Below are positions 33,771 to 42,139 of a DNA stretch of 64,000 bases, piece by piece. A model generated the notes under the pieces. That model did no database searches. It was not told the origin of the DNA and was given only the letters and a program-made list of their open reading frames with translations. The stretch covers positions 1 through 64,000 of the forward strand of contig CAYJCR010000002.1 in assembly GCA_964368755.1 (NCBI GenBank), written 5' to 3'. The position numbers and the translations under genes were made by a program. Origin of the DNA: CALVZT01 sp964368755 (lineage in GTDB: Bacteria > Bacillota > Clostridia > Christensenellales > UBA1242). The first letter of the stretch is position 1. The number at the start of each line of letters is the position of its first letter.

Positions 33771-35852
33771 TTATTTTTTTGCTCTATCTCCAACGATTTT
33801 GTCAGAAATGAACTTTGGAACTTCAGCATAATGGCTGAACTCCATATTGAATGTTCCTCTTCCTTGAGTAGAAGAACGAAGGTCTGTAGCATATCCGAAC
33901 ATCTCAGATAGTGGAACTTCTGCATTGATGATAGTAGAACCACCAGCAATATTCTCTGTTCCTTGCAACATACCACGTCTGCTTGTGATGTTACCCATAA
34001 CGTTGCCGAGGTAATCGTCAGGAAGCTCAACTTGGACTTTCATCATAGGCTCAAGAAGTACAGGATCGGCTTTCTTAGCAGCTTCTTTGAACGCCATAGA
34101 ACCGGCGATCTTAAATGCCATTTCTGAAGAGTCAACTTCATGGTAAGAACCATCAACGACTGTAACCTTGAAGTCAACAGTTTCGTATCCAGCTACAACA
34201 CCATTTTGTTTAGCCTCTTGTATACCGTTATTAACTGGCTGAATATACTCTTTTGGAATAGATCCACCAACAGTCTTATCGACGAACTCATAACCCTTAC
34301 CAGGCTCGAGTGGCTCCATCTCAATAACGCAGTGTCCATATTGACCTTTACCACCAGACTGACGGATATACTTACCTTCAGCTCTAACAGCTTTACGGAT
34401 AGTCTCTCTGTATGATACTTGTGGTTGACCAACATTGGCCTCTACTTTGAACTCTCTTCTTAATCTATCTACGATAATCTCTAGGTGGAGTTCGCCCATT
34501 CCTGCGATTATTGTTTGACCAGTCTCTTGGTCTGTGTATGTCTTGAATGTTGGATCCTCTTCAGCAAGCTTAACAAGTGCTAATACCATCTTCTCTTGAC
34601 CTTGTTTGGTTGTAGGTTCGATGGCTACTTTGATAACTGGCTCAGGGAACTCCATCTTCTCTAGGACAATTGGTTTGTTTGCATCACATAGTGTATCACC
34701 TGTTGTTGTATCTTTAAGACCAACAATAGCTGCAATATCACCAGCATACAATTCTTGAACATCTTCACGGTGATTGGCGTGCATCTTGAGCAATCTTCCG
34801 ATACGCTCTTTGCAATCCTTAGTTGAGTTGTATACATAAGTACCAGCAACAAGCTTACCACTGTATACACGGAAGTATGTGATTCTACCAACATATGGGT
34901 CAGTAGCAACTTTGAATGCAAGTCCTGCAAAAGGTGCTGCATCGCTTGACTCTCTCTCTTCTTCCTTCTCTGTGTGAGGAATAATTCCTTTGATATGAGG
35001 GACATCGATTGGTGATGGCAAATAATCAACGATAGCATCTAGCAACTTCTGAACACCTTTGTTCTTGAATGATGTACCACAAGTAACAGGGGTAATCTTA
35101 AGTTGAAGAGTTGCAGTACGAATACCTTTCTTGATTTCTTCAATAGTGAACTTCTCACCAGCAAAGAACTTCTCCAAAAGTGCATCATCAGTCTCAGCAA
35201 CGTGCTCAATGAGTTCATTGTGATACTGTTCAGCAATAGCTTTCATATTCTCTGGAATAGGCTCAACTCTGAACTTATTACCAAGGTCGTCTTCATATAT
35301 AGTAGCATTCATTTCTACTAAGTCAATGATACCAACGAATTCATTTGCTTCGCCGATAGGTAACTGAATAGGAACAGCATTAGCCTTAAGACGCTCTTTC
35401 ATCATCTTGACAGCTCTAAAGAAGTTTGCATCATTGATGTCCATCTTGTTGATGTAAGCCATTCTAGGAACATGATACTTGTTAGCCTGACGCCATACTG
35501 TCTCAGATTGTGGTTGAACACCACCACGAGCACAGAATACAGCAACAGCACCATCAAGAACCTTCAAGCTTCTCTCTACCTCAACGGTAAAGTCAACGTG
35601 TCCTGGGGTATCTATGATATTGATACAATGTTGTTTCCACATGGCAGTAGTACAAGCAGAAGTGATTGTAATACCTCTTTCTTGTTCTTGCTCCATCCAG
35701 TCCATTGTTGCTGCACCGTCATGAACTTCGCCGATCTTATGAACTTTACCAGTATAGTAAAGGATTCTTTCGGTAGTTGTTGTCTTACCAGCATCAATGT
35801 GTGCCATTATACCAATATTTCTATATTTCTCTAGGGGATATAGTCTTGGCAT
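33771..35852 (-). CDS. fusA: Elongation factor G
   Basis: This translocation GTPase has 693 residues, the normal length. G1 is AHIDAGKTTTTERILYYTG (about 17-35), G3 DTPGHVDFT (about 81-89) and G4 NKMD (about 136). Domain IV carries SGGKGQYGH, and the C-terminus has the RRGMLQG and SEMFGYATDLRS blocks. The ribosome site is AAGGAGAAAG before the ATG at 35852. A 149-nt AT-rich leader separates it from rpsG and includes a perfect hairpin at 35877-35897. Confidence 0.98.
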   Translation of the reverse strand: MPRLYPLEKYRNIGIMAHIDAGKTTTTERILYYTGKVHKIGEVHDGAATMDWMEQEQERGITITSACTTAMWKQHCINIIDTPGHVDFTVEVERSLKVLDGAVAVFCARGGVQPQSETVWRQANKYHVPRMAYINKMDINDANFFRAVKMMKERLKANAVPIQLPIGEANEFVGIIDLVEMNATIYEDDLGNKFRVEPIPENMKAIAEQYHNELIEHVAETDDALLEKFFAGEKFTIEEIKKGIRTATLQLKITPVTCGTSFKNKGVQKLLDAIVDYLPSPIDVPHIKGIIPHTEKEEERESSDAAPFAGLAFKVATDPYVGRITYFRVYSGKLVAGTYVYNSTKDCKERIGRLLKMHANHREDVQELYAGDIAAIVGLKDTTTGDTLCDANKPIVLEKMEFPEPVIKVAIEPTTKQGQEKMVLALVKLAEEDPTFKTYTDQETGQTIIAGMGELHLEIIVDRLRREFKVEANVGQPQVSYRETIRKAVRAEGKYIRQSGGKGQYGHCVIEMEPLEPGKGYEFVDKTVGGSIPKEYIQPVNNGIQEAKQNGVVAGYETVDFKVTVVDGSYHEVDSSEMAFKIAGSMAFKEAAKKADPVLLEPMMKVQVELPDDYLGNVMGNITSRRGMLQGTENIAGGSTIINAEVPLSEMFGYATDLRSSTQGRGTFNMEFSHYAEVPKFISDKIVGDRAKK

Positions 35853-35876
35853 TTTCTTTCTCCTTAATTTATTTGT

Positions 35877-35905
35877 GATGTTCTATACGAGAACATCGTT
35901 TTTTT
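35877..35905 (+). terminator. Hairpin plus T7 on the strand opposite fusA
   Basis: GATGTTCT / AGAACATC (35877-35884 / 35890-35897) is followed on the plus strand by TTTTTTT. It would terminate an antisense transcript. On the minus strand it lies about 25 nt before fusA and could instead act as a leader structure. No plus-strand gene is present. Confidence 0.35.
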
Positions 35906-36001
35906 ACAAAAGTTTTTCTAAATAATTCTTCAAAAAAACATGTATTATTGTATTTTTAACAAAATCACAATATTGCATTCCAGATAATTGTGTTAGTTAT
36001 C

Positions 36002-36475
36002 TTACCACTTATAGTGAGCAAAAGCTTTGTTAGCTTCAGCCATTCTGTGCATTTCATCACGACGTTTGATTGCTCCACCGGCGTTATTATATGCATCCAT
36101 AAGTTCTCCAGCGATCTTCTTATTCATCTCTTTGTCACCACCACGCTTACGAGCGAACATTACTATCCATCTGATAGCAAGTGTCTGACGACGATCAGGT
36201 CTGATCTCCATTGGTACTTGATAAGTTGCACCACCAACCCTACGAGCTTTGGTCTCAAGTAGTGGCTTAACATTCTCAATAGCTTGATTGAAAACTTCCA
36301 TTGGCTCTAATCCCATCTTCTCTTTGATGATATTGAATGCATCATAAACGATGTTCTGAGCAATGCCACGTTTTCCATCTACCATTACTTGGTTGATAAG
36401 CTTAGTTACTACTGTTGAATTGTATATTGGATCTGGTAGAACTTCTCTCTTTACCGAGCATTTTCTTCTTGGCAT
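36002..36475 (-). CDS. rpsG: 30S ribosomal protein S7
   Basis: S7 nucleates the 3' domain of 16S rRNA. The 156 residues match the family: MPRRKCSVKREVLPDPIYNS at the N-terminus, VTKLINQVMVDGKRGIAQ, GGATYQVPMEIRPDRRQTLAIRWIV and the C-terminal KRRDEMHRMAEANKAFAHYKW. Second ribosomal gene of the str operon, 35 nt after rpsL, with a strong ribosome site (AAGGAGGATAAT). Confidence 0.98.
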   Translation of the reverse strand: MPRRKCSVKREVLPDPIYNSTVVTKLINQVMVDGKRGIAQNIVYDAFNIIKEKMGLEPMEVFNQAIENVKPLLETKARRVGGATYQVPMEIRPDRRQTLAIRWIVMFARKRGGDKEMNKKIAGELMDAYNNAGGAIKRRDEMHRMAEANKAFAHYKW

Positions 36476-36510
36476 ATTATCCTCCTTATATATTTAACGA
36501 AATTATTTTG

Positions 36511-36882
36511 TTACTTAGGCTTCTTAGCACCATACTTAGAACGTGATTGCTTACGTTTGTTAACACCAGCAGCATCAAGAGTACCTCTGACGATGTGGTA
36601 ACGTACACCTGGAAGGTCCTTAACTTTGCCACCACGAATAAGAACAACGCTGTGCTCTTGTAGGTTGTGTCCTTCACCTGGAATGTAACTAGTACCTTCT
36701 TGACCAGATGATAGTTTGACCCTAGCAATCTTACGGAGAGCTGAGTTAGGTTTCTTTGGTGAAGTAGTAGTAACAGAAAGACAAACGCCACGTTTTTGTG
36801 GATTCTCGTTAAGAATAGGGGCTTGAGATTTCTTCTCTATTTTCTTTCTACCATGTCTAACTAGCTGATTAATTGTAGGCAT
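36511..36882 (-). CDS. rpsL: 30S ribosomal protein S12
   Basis: S12 lies at the decoding centre. The 123 residues begin MPTINQLVRHGRKK and contain SPKKPNSALRKIARV with both lysines that streptomycin-resistance mutations usually replace, plus GKVKDLPGVRYHIVRG with the second resistance-site Lys intact. The TTTSPKKPN stretch has an extra Ser compared with the common TTTPKKPN. It sits between the L7Ae-like gene and rpsG. Confidence 0.98.
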   Translation of the reverse strand: MPTINQLVRHGRKKIEKKSQAPILNENPQKRGVCLSVTTTSPKKPNSALRKIARVKLSSGQEGTSYIPGEGHNLQEHSVVLIRGGKVKDLPGVRYHIVRGTLDAAGVNKRKQSRSKYGAKKPK

Positions 36883-36919
36883 ATTTTTTCCTCCTTATAT
36901 ATTTTTTGAACCCAATGAC

Positions 36920-37189
36920 TTAGGTTCTGTGAAGAATACCGATAACAGCACAAGCAACTTCAATCTTAGCAAGTTTGCCTAGTTCAGATTTACTTGGACC
37001 AGTCACAAGTGGAATGCTCTTGTCTTGGGCCTTAGCTTCCAATTGCTCTATCATATGCCTATCAGCATCTTTTGCTACAATGATTTTGTCAATAGTAGCA
37101 GATATAATAGCCTCAGATACTTGCCTAATACCGACAAGCACCTGAGAGTTATTAACAAGTTGGGTTATTTCGCTTTCGCTAATCTTCAT
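36920..37189 (-). CDS. L7Ae/L30e-family ribosomal-type protein (YbxF-like)
   Basis: This 89-residue L7Ae-fold protein resembles YbxF/RplGB, a K-turn RNA-binding protein encoded just before rpsL in many Bacillota. Typical segments are VLVGIRQVSEAI, KIIVAKDADRHMIEQLEAKA and the C-terminal GKLAKIEVACAVIG. In B. subtilis it is associated with ribosomes during growth. It is first in the str operon here, 28 nt before the rpsL ATG region, with its own promoter upstream. Confidence 0.93.
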   Translation of the reverse strand: MKISESEITQLVNNSQVLVGIRQVSEAIISATIDKIIVAKDADRHMIEQLEAKAQDKSIPLVTGPSKSELGKLAKIEVACAVIGILHRT

Positions 37190-37234
37190 AACACCCTCTC
37201 GATGTTATATATAATAAATAATATAACGAAGTGT

Positions 37235-37263
37235 ATTGTACCAAAATAAACTTCAAAAGTCAA
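37235..37263 (-). promoter_or_regulatory. Sigma-A promoter of the str operon
   Basis: TTGACT (37263-37258), 17-nt spacer, TACAAT (37240-37235), about 40 nt upstream of the L7Ae-like gene. The 37264-37450 stretch beyond it holds no gene. Confidence 0.75.
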
Positions 37264-37449
37264 CAGTATTATTCAAAAAACTTCGCCACGTGTTCACATT
37301 ATTTTTCCAAGTAAATAATTGTTAATCATCATTGTCTATCCAAAGCACAACAATACAAAACTTGGTTGACAAAAAGTATAGCCAGTAGGATATCAAATTA
37401 TCAAAAAGGTGTAATGTAAATAATGTGCAATCCATACCAAATTTGAGCA

Positions 37450-37477
37450 TAAAAAAACCTCAAATAAATTGAGGTTA
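37450..37477 (-). terminator. Rho-independent terminator of the HicB-like gene
   Basis: AACCTCAA / TTGAGGTT stem with a T run on the minus strand, starting within 5 nt of the stop codon. Confidence 0.9.
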
Positions 37478-37480
37478 TCA

Positions 37481-37786
37481 TTATGCGTTGAATATGTCGT
37501 CCCCAGCATCAACCTTAGGCGTTGGCTTAACCTCAGCATCAACAAGCAGAACAATCTGCTTTGGATGAGCTTTGACAGAGTCAAGATATGTCCTTGGTTT
37601 CTCTTGAATCTTGCCATACATTCTATAAGAAAGTTTTGCAAAAGTCTTGAGATAATGCTTAGCTTGTTTGTATGCGTCTTCAATAGTATCGCCTACACAG
37701 AAGACTTCTATATCATCAAAAGCTACAACGTAGCCATCTTTTTCAACGTTTTTTAAGAAAACGGCTGGGAAAATAATTAGTTCCAT
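37481..37786 (-). CDS. HicB-like (type II antitoxin fold) orphan protein
   Basis: The 101 residues begin with a HicB-type degenerate RNase-H fold: IIFPAVFLKNVEKDGYVVAFDDIEVFCVGDTIEDAYKQAKHYLKTF. The GDTIEDAYKQAK pattern corresponds to the family's helix after the third strand. No HicA toxin ORF is adjacent, and the C-terminal half lacks a recognisable ribbon-helix-helix or HTH DNA-binding domain. It probably is a stand-alone family member as seen in many Clostridia; a toxin partner elsewhere cannot be excluded. It has its own promoter with an 18-bp palindrome in the spacer, and a terminator. Confidence 0.8.
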   Translation of the reverse strand: MELIIFPAVFLKNVEKDGYVVAFDDIEVFCVGDTIEDAYKQAKHYLKTFAKLSYRMYGKIQEKPRTYLDSVKAHPKQIVLLVDAEVKPTPKVDAGDDIFNA

Positions 37787-37819
37787 TCAGCAATACTCCA
37801 ATTTACTTTTTATAAAATG

Positions 37820-37848
37820 ATTTTAGCACATAAAATATTTTATGTAAA
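37820..37848 (-). promoter_or_regulatory. Promoter of the HicB-like gene with embedded palindrome
   Basis: TTTACA (37848-37843), 17-nt spacer, TAAAAT (37825-37820). A perfect 18-bp palindrome, ACATAAAATATTTTATGT (37828-37845), fills the spacer and overlaps the -35. It is a candidate operator. Confidence 0.6.
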
Positions 37849-37906
37849 ACAATTATACCCAATTAGTAATAATTTTTTGTTATTTAATTTAAAAAATATT
37901 TTGGCA

Positions 37907-37933
37907 ATAAAAAACACCACATGATGTGATGTT
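37907..37933 (-). terminator. Rho-independent terminator of the 59-aa gene
   Basis: CACATGATGTG core with flanking AACA/TGTT pairs and a T run on the minus strand, 15 nt after the stop at 37949. Confidence 0.8.
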
Positions 37934-37948
37934 GATTATTATATAGAT

Positions 37949-38128
37949 TTAGGCATTAACCCCTTGAACCGTTGCCTCTGTTTTTGTGTCGGAATAGTCA
38001 GGGGCAATTAGTTGTTCTCCCGAAAAGACAGGAGTCCTACCAATAGTAGCAAGTGTCTTACCAACTCCAGCACCAAGACCTGTGTCTGGTCCAAGTGTTA
38101 GATGCTCTCCATTATTAAATATATTCAT
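37949..38128 (-). CDS. Small hypothetical protein (59 aa)
   Basis: A 59-residue Gly/Thr-rich peptide (MNIFNNGEHLTLGPDTGLGAGVGKTLATIGRTPVFSGEQ...) with no hydrophobic segment and no known family. It is supported as a real gene by a very strong ribosome site (AAGGAGG, 7 nt before the ATG at 38128), two tandem consensus-like promoters and a following terminator. The longer frame starting at the TTG (38134) is unlikely. It lies between rpoC and the str operon in an otherwise conserved region. Confidence 0.7.
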   Translation of the reverse strand: MNIFNNGEHLTLGPDTGLGAGVGKTLATIGRTPVFSGEQLIAPDYSDTKTEATVQGVNA

Positions 38129-38167
38129 ATCCAATCCTCCTTATAGGGATTTTTGTATCGTTACCTT

Positions 38168-38196
38168 ATATTAGCACAATCAATTGCTTTTGTAAA
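38168..38196 (-). promoter_or_regulatory. Proximal promoter of the 59-aa gene
   Basis: TTTACA (38196-38191), 17-nt spacer, TAATAT (38173-38168), about 40 nt upstream of the ATG. Confidence 0.6.
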
Positions 38197-38261
38197 TAGG
38201 TAATATTTGTTAAGCAATTATTATAAGCATTAGTGTATCAAGTAACTTAACTTATGGCTTG

Positions 38262-38290
38262 ATTATAACATATAAGTTTGTATTTGTAAA
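38262..38290 (-). promoter_or_regulatory. Distal promoter of the 59-aa gene
   Basis: TTTACA (38290-38285), 17-nt spacer, TATAAT (38267-38262), 94 bp upstream of the proximal promoter and with the same -35. A tandem pair suggests high or condition-dependent expression. Confidence 0.65.
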
Positions 38291-38537
38291 TACCTTTTTG
38301 CAATATTTTTTAAATTTTTTTATATGCCTTTTTGCCACTATTTTTGGGCTATTCATCGAGTTAAGAAATGGTTGCCGAACACTCAGTCCGAACACCAACT
38401 ATGGTACAAAAAATACGGATAATTAGTATATAAACACAGTATTTTGTGTTTAGTTAATAAGCGTCATACGTTGCGATTACTCATATAACGAATACAACTT
38501 GCAACTCTTGTTTGAATCATACATTTGCATAGTGGCA
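38291..38537. other. Intergenic region between the rpoC terminator and the 59-aa gene
   Basis: About 250 bp with no ORF. It contains an 8-bp perfect hairpin (38431-38438 / 38445-38452, no T run) and a short direct repeat CCGAACAC near 38375-38395. No known RNA motif is recognised. Confidence 0.4.
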
Positions 38538-38569
38538 TAAAAAATAGAGAGCAAATATTTGCTCTCTAT
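38538..38569 (-). terminator. Rho-independent terminator of rpoBC
   Basis: A 13-bp perfect inverted repeat ATAGAGAGCAAAT / ATTTGCTCTCTAT with a T run on the minus strand. The stem begins just past the rpoC stop. Confidence 0.92.
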
Positions 38570-38572
38570 CTA

Positions 38573-41500
38573 CTATATAGCATCAGTTGTTGTATCTACG
38601 GTTACGTCTTGCTTAACTTCAACAGGAGCTATATCTCTATAACGTTTGAGTCCAGTACCAGCAGGTATCATCTTACCGATGATAACGTTCTCTTTGATAC
38701 CAATAAGTGGATCAACCTTACCCTTGATAGCAGCCTCAGTCAAGACACTAGAAGTCTCTTGGAAGGAAGCAGCTGACAAGAATGAGTCTGTAGAAAGTGA
38801 AGCTTTGGTTATACCAAGAAGTACACGCTTAGCTGTAGCAGGTCTTCCACCTTCGCTAAGAACTCTTGCATTCTCTTCTTCGTACTTACCAATACTTATC
38901 ATCTCTCCAGGAAGAAGATCAGTGTTGCCTGGGTCCTCTATCTTGACTTTCTTAAGCATTTGTCTGATTATAAGCTCAACGTGCTTTGCATTGATACGAA
39001 CATCTTGTAGACGATATACACCAAGTACTTCTTTAAGAAGATACTCTTGTACTCCTCTAAGTCCACGAACTCTCAAGATATCATTAGGATATATAGAACC
39101 ACTTGTCAAGCATTGACCAACTTCAACAATATCGCCAGTCTTAACAGCAAGAACAGTCTTGTTCTTAGGAGGTGTCATATAACTAACATTCTCATCAGAG
39201 TTAGTAACAATAATCTCAAATCTCTCACCAGCAGACTTAACTTCGACCTTACCAGCAATCTCACTGATAATAGCTTCACCCTTAGGTCTACGAGCTTCGA
39301 ATATTTCCTCGACACGAGGAAGACCTTTTGTGATATCGGCAACAGATGCAACACCACCGGTGTGGAAGGTTCTCATAGTAAGCTGTGTACCTGGCTCACC
39401 GATACTTTGTGCAGCGATAACACCGACAGCTTCACCAATATTAACCATACCATTGCTTGCCATATCTCTACCATAACACTTAGCACATACACCGTGCTTA
39501 CATTTACAAGTAAGAGTTGTACGAATATTAACTTCTTTGATACCACATTCAACGATTTCTTTTGCCATCTTAGGAGTTATCATCTCATTTGCAGGAGTAA
39601 TAAGCTCTTTTGTCTTCAAGTTGTAGATATTGTCTACCGCTACCCTACCTGAGATACGATCTTCAAGTTTTTCGATAACAGTTCCATCTTCAACAAGATC
39701 ACTAACAAGCATACCCTTTGGTTTCTCTCCAAGGCTAGCAAAACAGTCATCTTCTGTAATAACAACATCTTGAGCAACATCGACAAGACGACGAGTCAAG
39801 TATCCTGAGTCAGCTGTCTTCAAGGCAGTATCGGCAAGACCTTTACGTCCACCACGGGATGATAGGAAGTAATCTATTGGAGTAAGTCCACCACGGAAGC
39901 AGGCTTTGACCGGAATATCAACTTTTTGTCCAGAAGCACTCGCCATAACACCACGCATACCACATAGCTGGTTGATCTGTCCTGGGTTACCACGGGCACC
40001 AGATACAGCCATCATCTTGATAGGATTGAGTGGCTCAAGGTTTGCAATAACGGCTTTCTTAACCTTATCAGTTGTATCGTTCCAGATAGAAACGTTCTTA
40101 ACAATCTTTTCATCAAAAGTAATAAGACCACGACGATATGCCTTCTCATTCTCTAATACTTTGGCATCAGCTTCAGCAATCAAATTAGCTTTCTCGGCTG
40201 GCTCTTTCATATCAAACACGTTGATAGTGATAGCGCCAAGAGTTGAATATTTGTATCCAAGAGCTTTGATCTTATCAAGCATAACAACAGTAGGAGTAGA
40301 ACCGAACTTGTCATATACAGCAGAAACTATTTCTCCAAGTTCTTTCTTACCAACTACCTTGTCTATTTCATACTTAAAGTAATTCTCAGGTTTTGTTCTA
40401 TCAACAAATCCTATGTCTTGTGGAATACAACGGTTGAACAAGATTCTACCAACAGAAGTCTCTACTCTACCAGTCTTCTTCTCACCATTGACTTCAACTG
40501 TTCTACGAACAGTAATCTTAGACTGAATCTCAATATTCTTTGTCTCATAAGCCATGATTGCCTCGTCTTCGCTAGTATATATACTACCTTCGTTGAGAGC
40601 ATTTGGCTTGTCAATTGTCATATAATAACATCCAAGTACGATATCCTGTGCAGGAGTCATAACTGGCTTACCATCAGAAGGCTTAAGAACGTTATTTGAA
40701 GATAACATAAGCATACGAGCTTCTGCTCTAGCCTCCAAAGATAGTGGAACGTGGATAGGCATCTGGTCTCCATCGAAGTCGGCGTTGAATCCAACGCAGA
40801 CAAGTGGATGGAGCTTAATAGCTCTACCTTCAACAAGAACTGGCTCAAATGCTTGAATACCAAGTCTGTGAAGTGTTGGTGCACGGTTAAGCAATACTGG
40901 ATGGTCTTTGATGACCTCTTCTAGTACGTCCCAAACAACTGGTTTTTCTCTTTCAATAGTACGTTTTGCACTCTTGATGTTGTGTGCTTGGTTCATCTCA
41001 ACAAGTCTCTTCATTATGAATGGCTTGAATAACTCAAGAGCCATCTCCTTAGGCACACCACATTGATATATCTTAAGCTCTGGTCCTACGACGATAACAG
41101 AACGTCCAGAATAGTCGACACGTTTGCCAAGCAAGTTCTGTCTAAAACGACCTTGCTTACCACGAAGCATAGCTGTCAAGCTCTTAAGGTCTCTAGCCTT
41201 AGGTCCTTGTACTGCCTTACCACGCTTACCATTCTCGATAAGAGCATCGACTGCTTCTTGAAGCATTCTCTTCTCATTACGTATAATAACATCTGGAGCA
41301 CCAAGTTCAACAAGTTTCTTCAATCTGTTGTTACGGTTGATAACTCTTCTGTATAGATCATTTAAGTCACTTGTAGCAAATCTGCCACCATCGAGTTGGA
41401 CCATAGGTCTTAAGTCTGGTGGAAGTACTGGTACGACGTCAAGAATCATCCACTGTGGCTTGTTTCCACTCTTGATGAATGCTTCAACGACTTCGAGTCT

Positions 41501-42127
41501 TTTGATTGCTTTAAGGCGTTTCTGACCCTTTGCAGTGGCGATAATATGTTTCAATTCCTCACTGTCTTTATCAAGGTCAATAGCTGTAAGCAACTCTTTG
41601 ATTGCCTCGGCTCCCATACCTGCGCGGAAAGCTTTTGGTCCATATTCTTCTTGAGCATCTCTGTATTCTTTGTCGGAGATAACTTGCTTGTATGCAAGAG
41701 GAGTATCTTTTGGATCAAGTACTATGTAGTTAACATAATACAATACCTGTTCCAATGTCTTTGGAGTAAGGTCAAGGATAGTACCTATTCTACTAGGCAC
41801 CCCACGGAAAAACCATATATGGCTTACAGGAGTTGCAAGTTCAATATGTCCCATTCTCTCACGTCTAACTTTAGAGTGAGTTACTTCGACGCCACATTTG
41901 TCACAAACGACACCTTTGTAACGTATCCTTTTATATTTACCACAATGACATTCCCAGTTCTTTCTAGGTCCAAATATCCTTTCACAGAACAAACCATCTC
42001 TCTCAGGTTTCTGAGTACGATAGTTGATAGTTTCAGGCTTAGTTACCTCACCATAAGACCATTCTCTGATCTTTTCTGGTGAAGCAATACCTATCTTCAT
42101 TGAGCTAAAATTGTTTAATTCAAACAT
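38573..42127 (-). CDS. rpoC: RNA polymerase beta' subunit
   Basis: The 1184-residue largest catalytic subunit is of normal Bacillota length. The N-terminal zinc site is CHCGKYKRIRYKGVVCDKCG (about 60-78). The active-site loop NADFDGDQM has Asp450, Asp452 and Asp454, followed by PIHVPLS where AVH is usual. The second zinc site is CKCKHGVCAKCYG and the bridge/trigger-helix region is MRTFHTGGVA (about 925-934). The Met start lies 12 nt after the rpoB stop. It ends with an acidic Thr/Asp tail and a strong terminator, so the unit is rpoB-rpoC only. Confidence 0.98.
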   Translation of the reverse strand: MFELNNFSSMKIGIASPEKIREWSYGEVTKPETINYRTQKPERDGLFCERIFGPRKNWECHCGKYKRIRYKGVVCDKCGVEVTHSKVRRERMGHIELATPVSHIWFFRGVPSRIGTILDLTPKTLEQVLYYVNYIVLDPKDTPLAYKQVISDKEYRDAQEEYGPKAFRAGMGAEAIKELLTAIDLDKDSEELKHIIATAKGQKRLKAIKRLEVVEAFIKSGNKPQWMILDVVPVLPPDLRPMVQLDGGRFATSDLNDLYRRVINRNNRLKKLVELGAPDVIIRNEKRMLQEAVDALIENGKRGKAVQGPKARDLKSLTAMLRGKQGRFRQNLLGKRVDYSGRSVIVVGPELKIYQCGVPKEMALELFKPFIMKRLVEMNQAHNIKSAKRTIEREKPVVWDVLEEVIKDHPVLLNRAPTLHRLGIQAFEPVLVEGRAIKLHPLVCVGFNADFDGDQMPIHVPLSLEARAEARMLMLSSNNVLKPSDGKPVMTPAQDIVLGCYYMTIDKPNALNEGSIYTSEDEAIMAYETKNIEIQSKITVRRTVEVNGEKKTGRVETSVGRILFNRCIPQDIGFVDRTKPENYFKYEIDKVVGKKELGEIVSAVYDKFGSTPTVVMLDKIKALGYKYSTLGAITINVFDMKEPAEKANLIAEADAKVLENEKAYRRGLITFDEKIVKNVSIWNDTTDKVKKAVIANLEPLNPIKMMAVSGARGNPGQINQLCGMRGVMASASGQKVDIPVKACFRGGLTPIDYFLSSRGGRKGLADTALKTADSGYLTRRLVDVAQDVVITEDDCFASLGEKPKGMLVSDLVEDGTVIEKLEDRISGRVAVDNIYNLKTKELITPANEMITPKMAKEIVECGIKEVNIRTTLTCKCKHGVCAKCYGRDMASNGMVNIGEAVGVIAAQSIGEPGTQLTMRTFHTGGVASVADITKGLPRVEEIFEARRPKGEAIISEIAGKVEVKSAGERFEIIVTNSDENVSYMTPPKNKTVLAVKTGDIVEVGQCLTSGSIYPNDILRVRGLRGVQEYLLKEVLGVYRLQDVRINAKHVELIIRQMLKKVKIEDPGNTDLLPGEMISIGKYEEENARVLSEGGRPATAKRVLLGITKASLSTDSFLSAASFQETSSVLTEAAIKGKVDPLIGIKENVIIGKMIPAGTGLKRYRDIAPVEVKQDVTVDTTTDAI

Positions 42128-42139
42128 GTATATTTTCTC

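Noticed and set aside
37400..37440. An AAGGTG-TA-ATG-TAA start-stop element near 37410
   Set aside because: It is preceded by no convincing promoter and nothing downstream on that strand; likely chance.
37481..37786. A HicAB toxin-antitoxin pair
   Set aside because: No HicA-like ORF (short, with a conserved His) was found on either side, so only an orphan HicB-like protein is supported.
37978..38100. A P-loop-like GLGAGVGKT in the 59-aa peptide
   Set aside because: The spacing does not fit GxxxxGK(S/T), and the peptide is too short for an NTPase.
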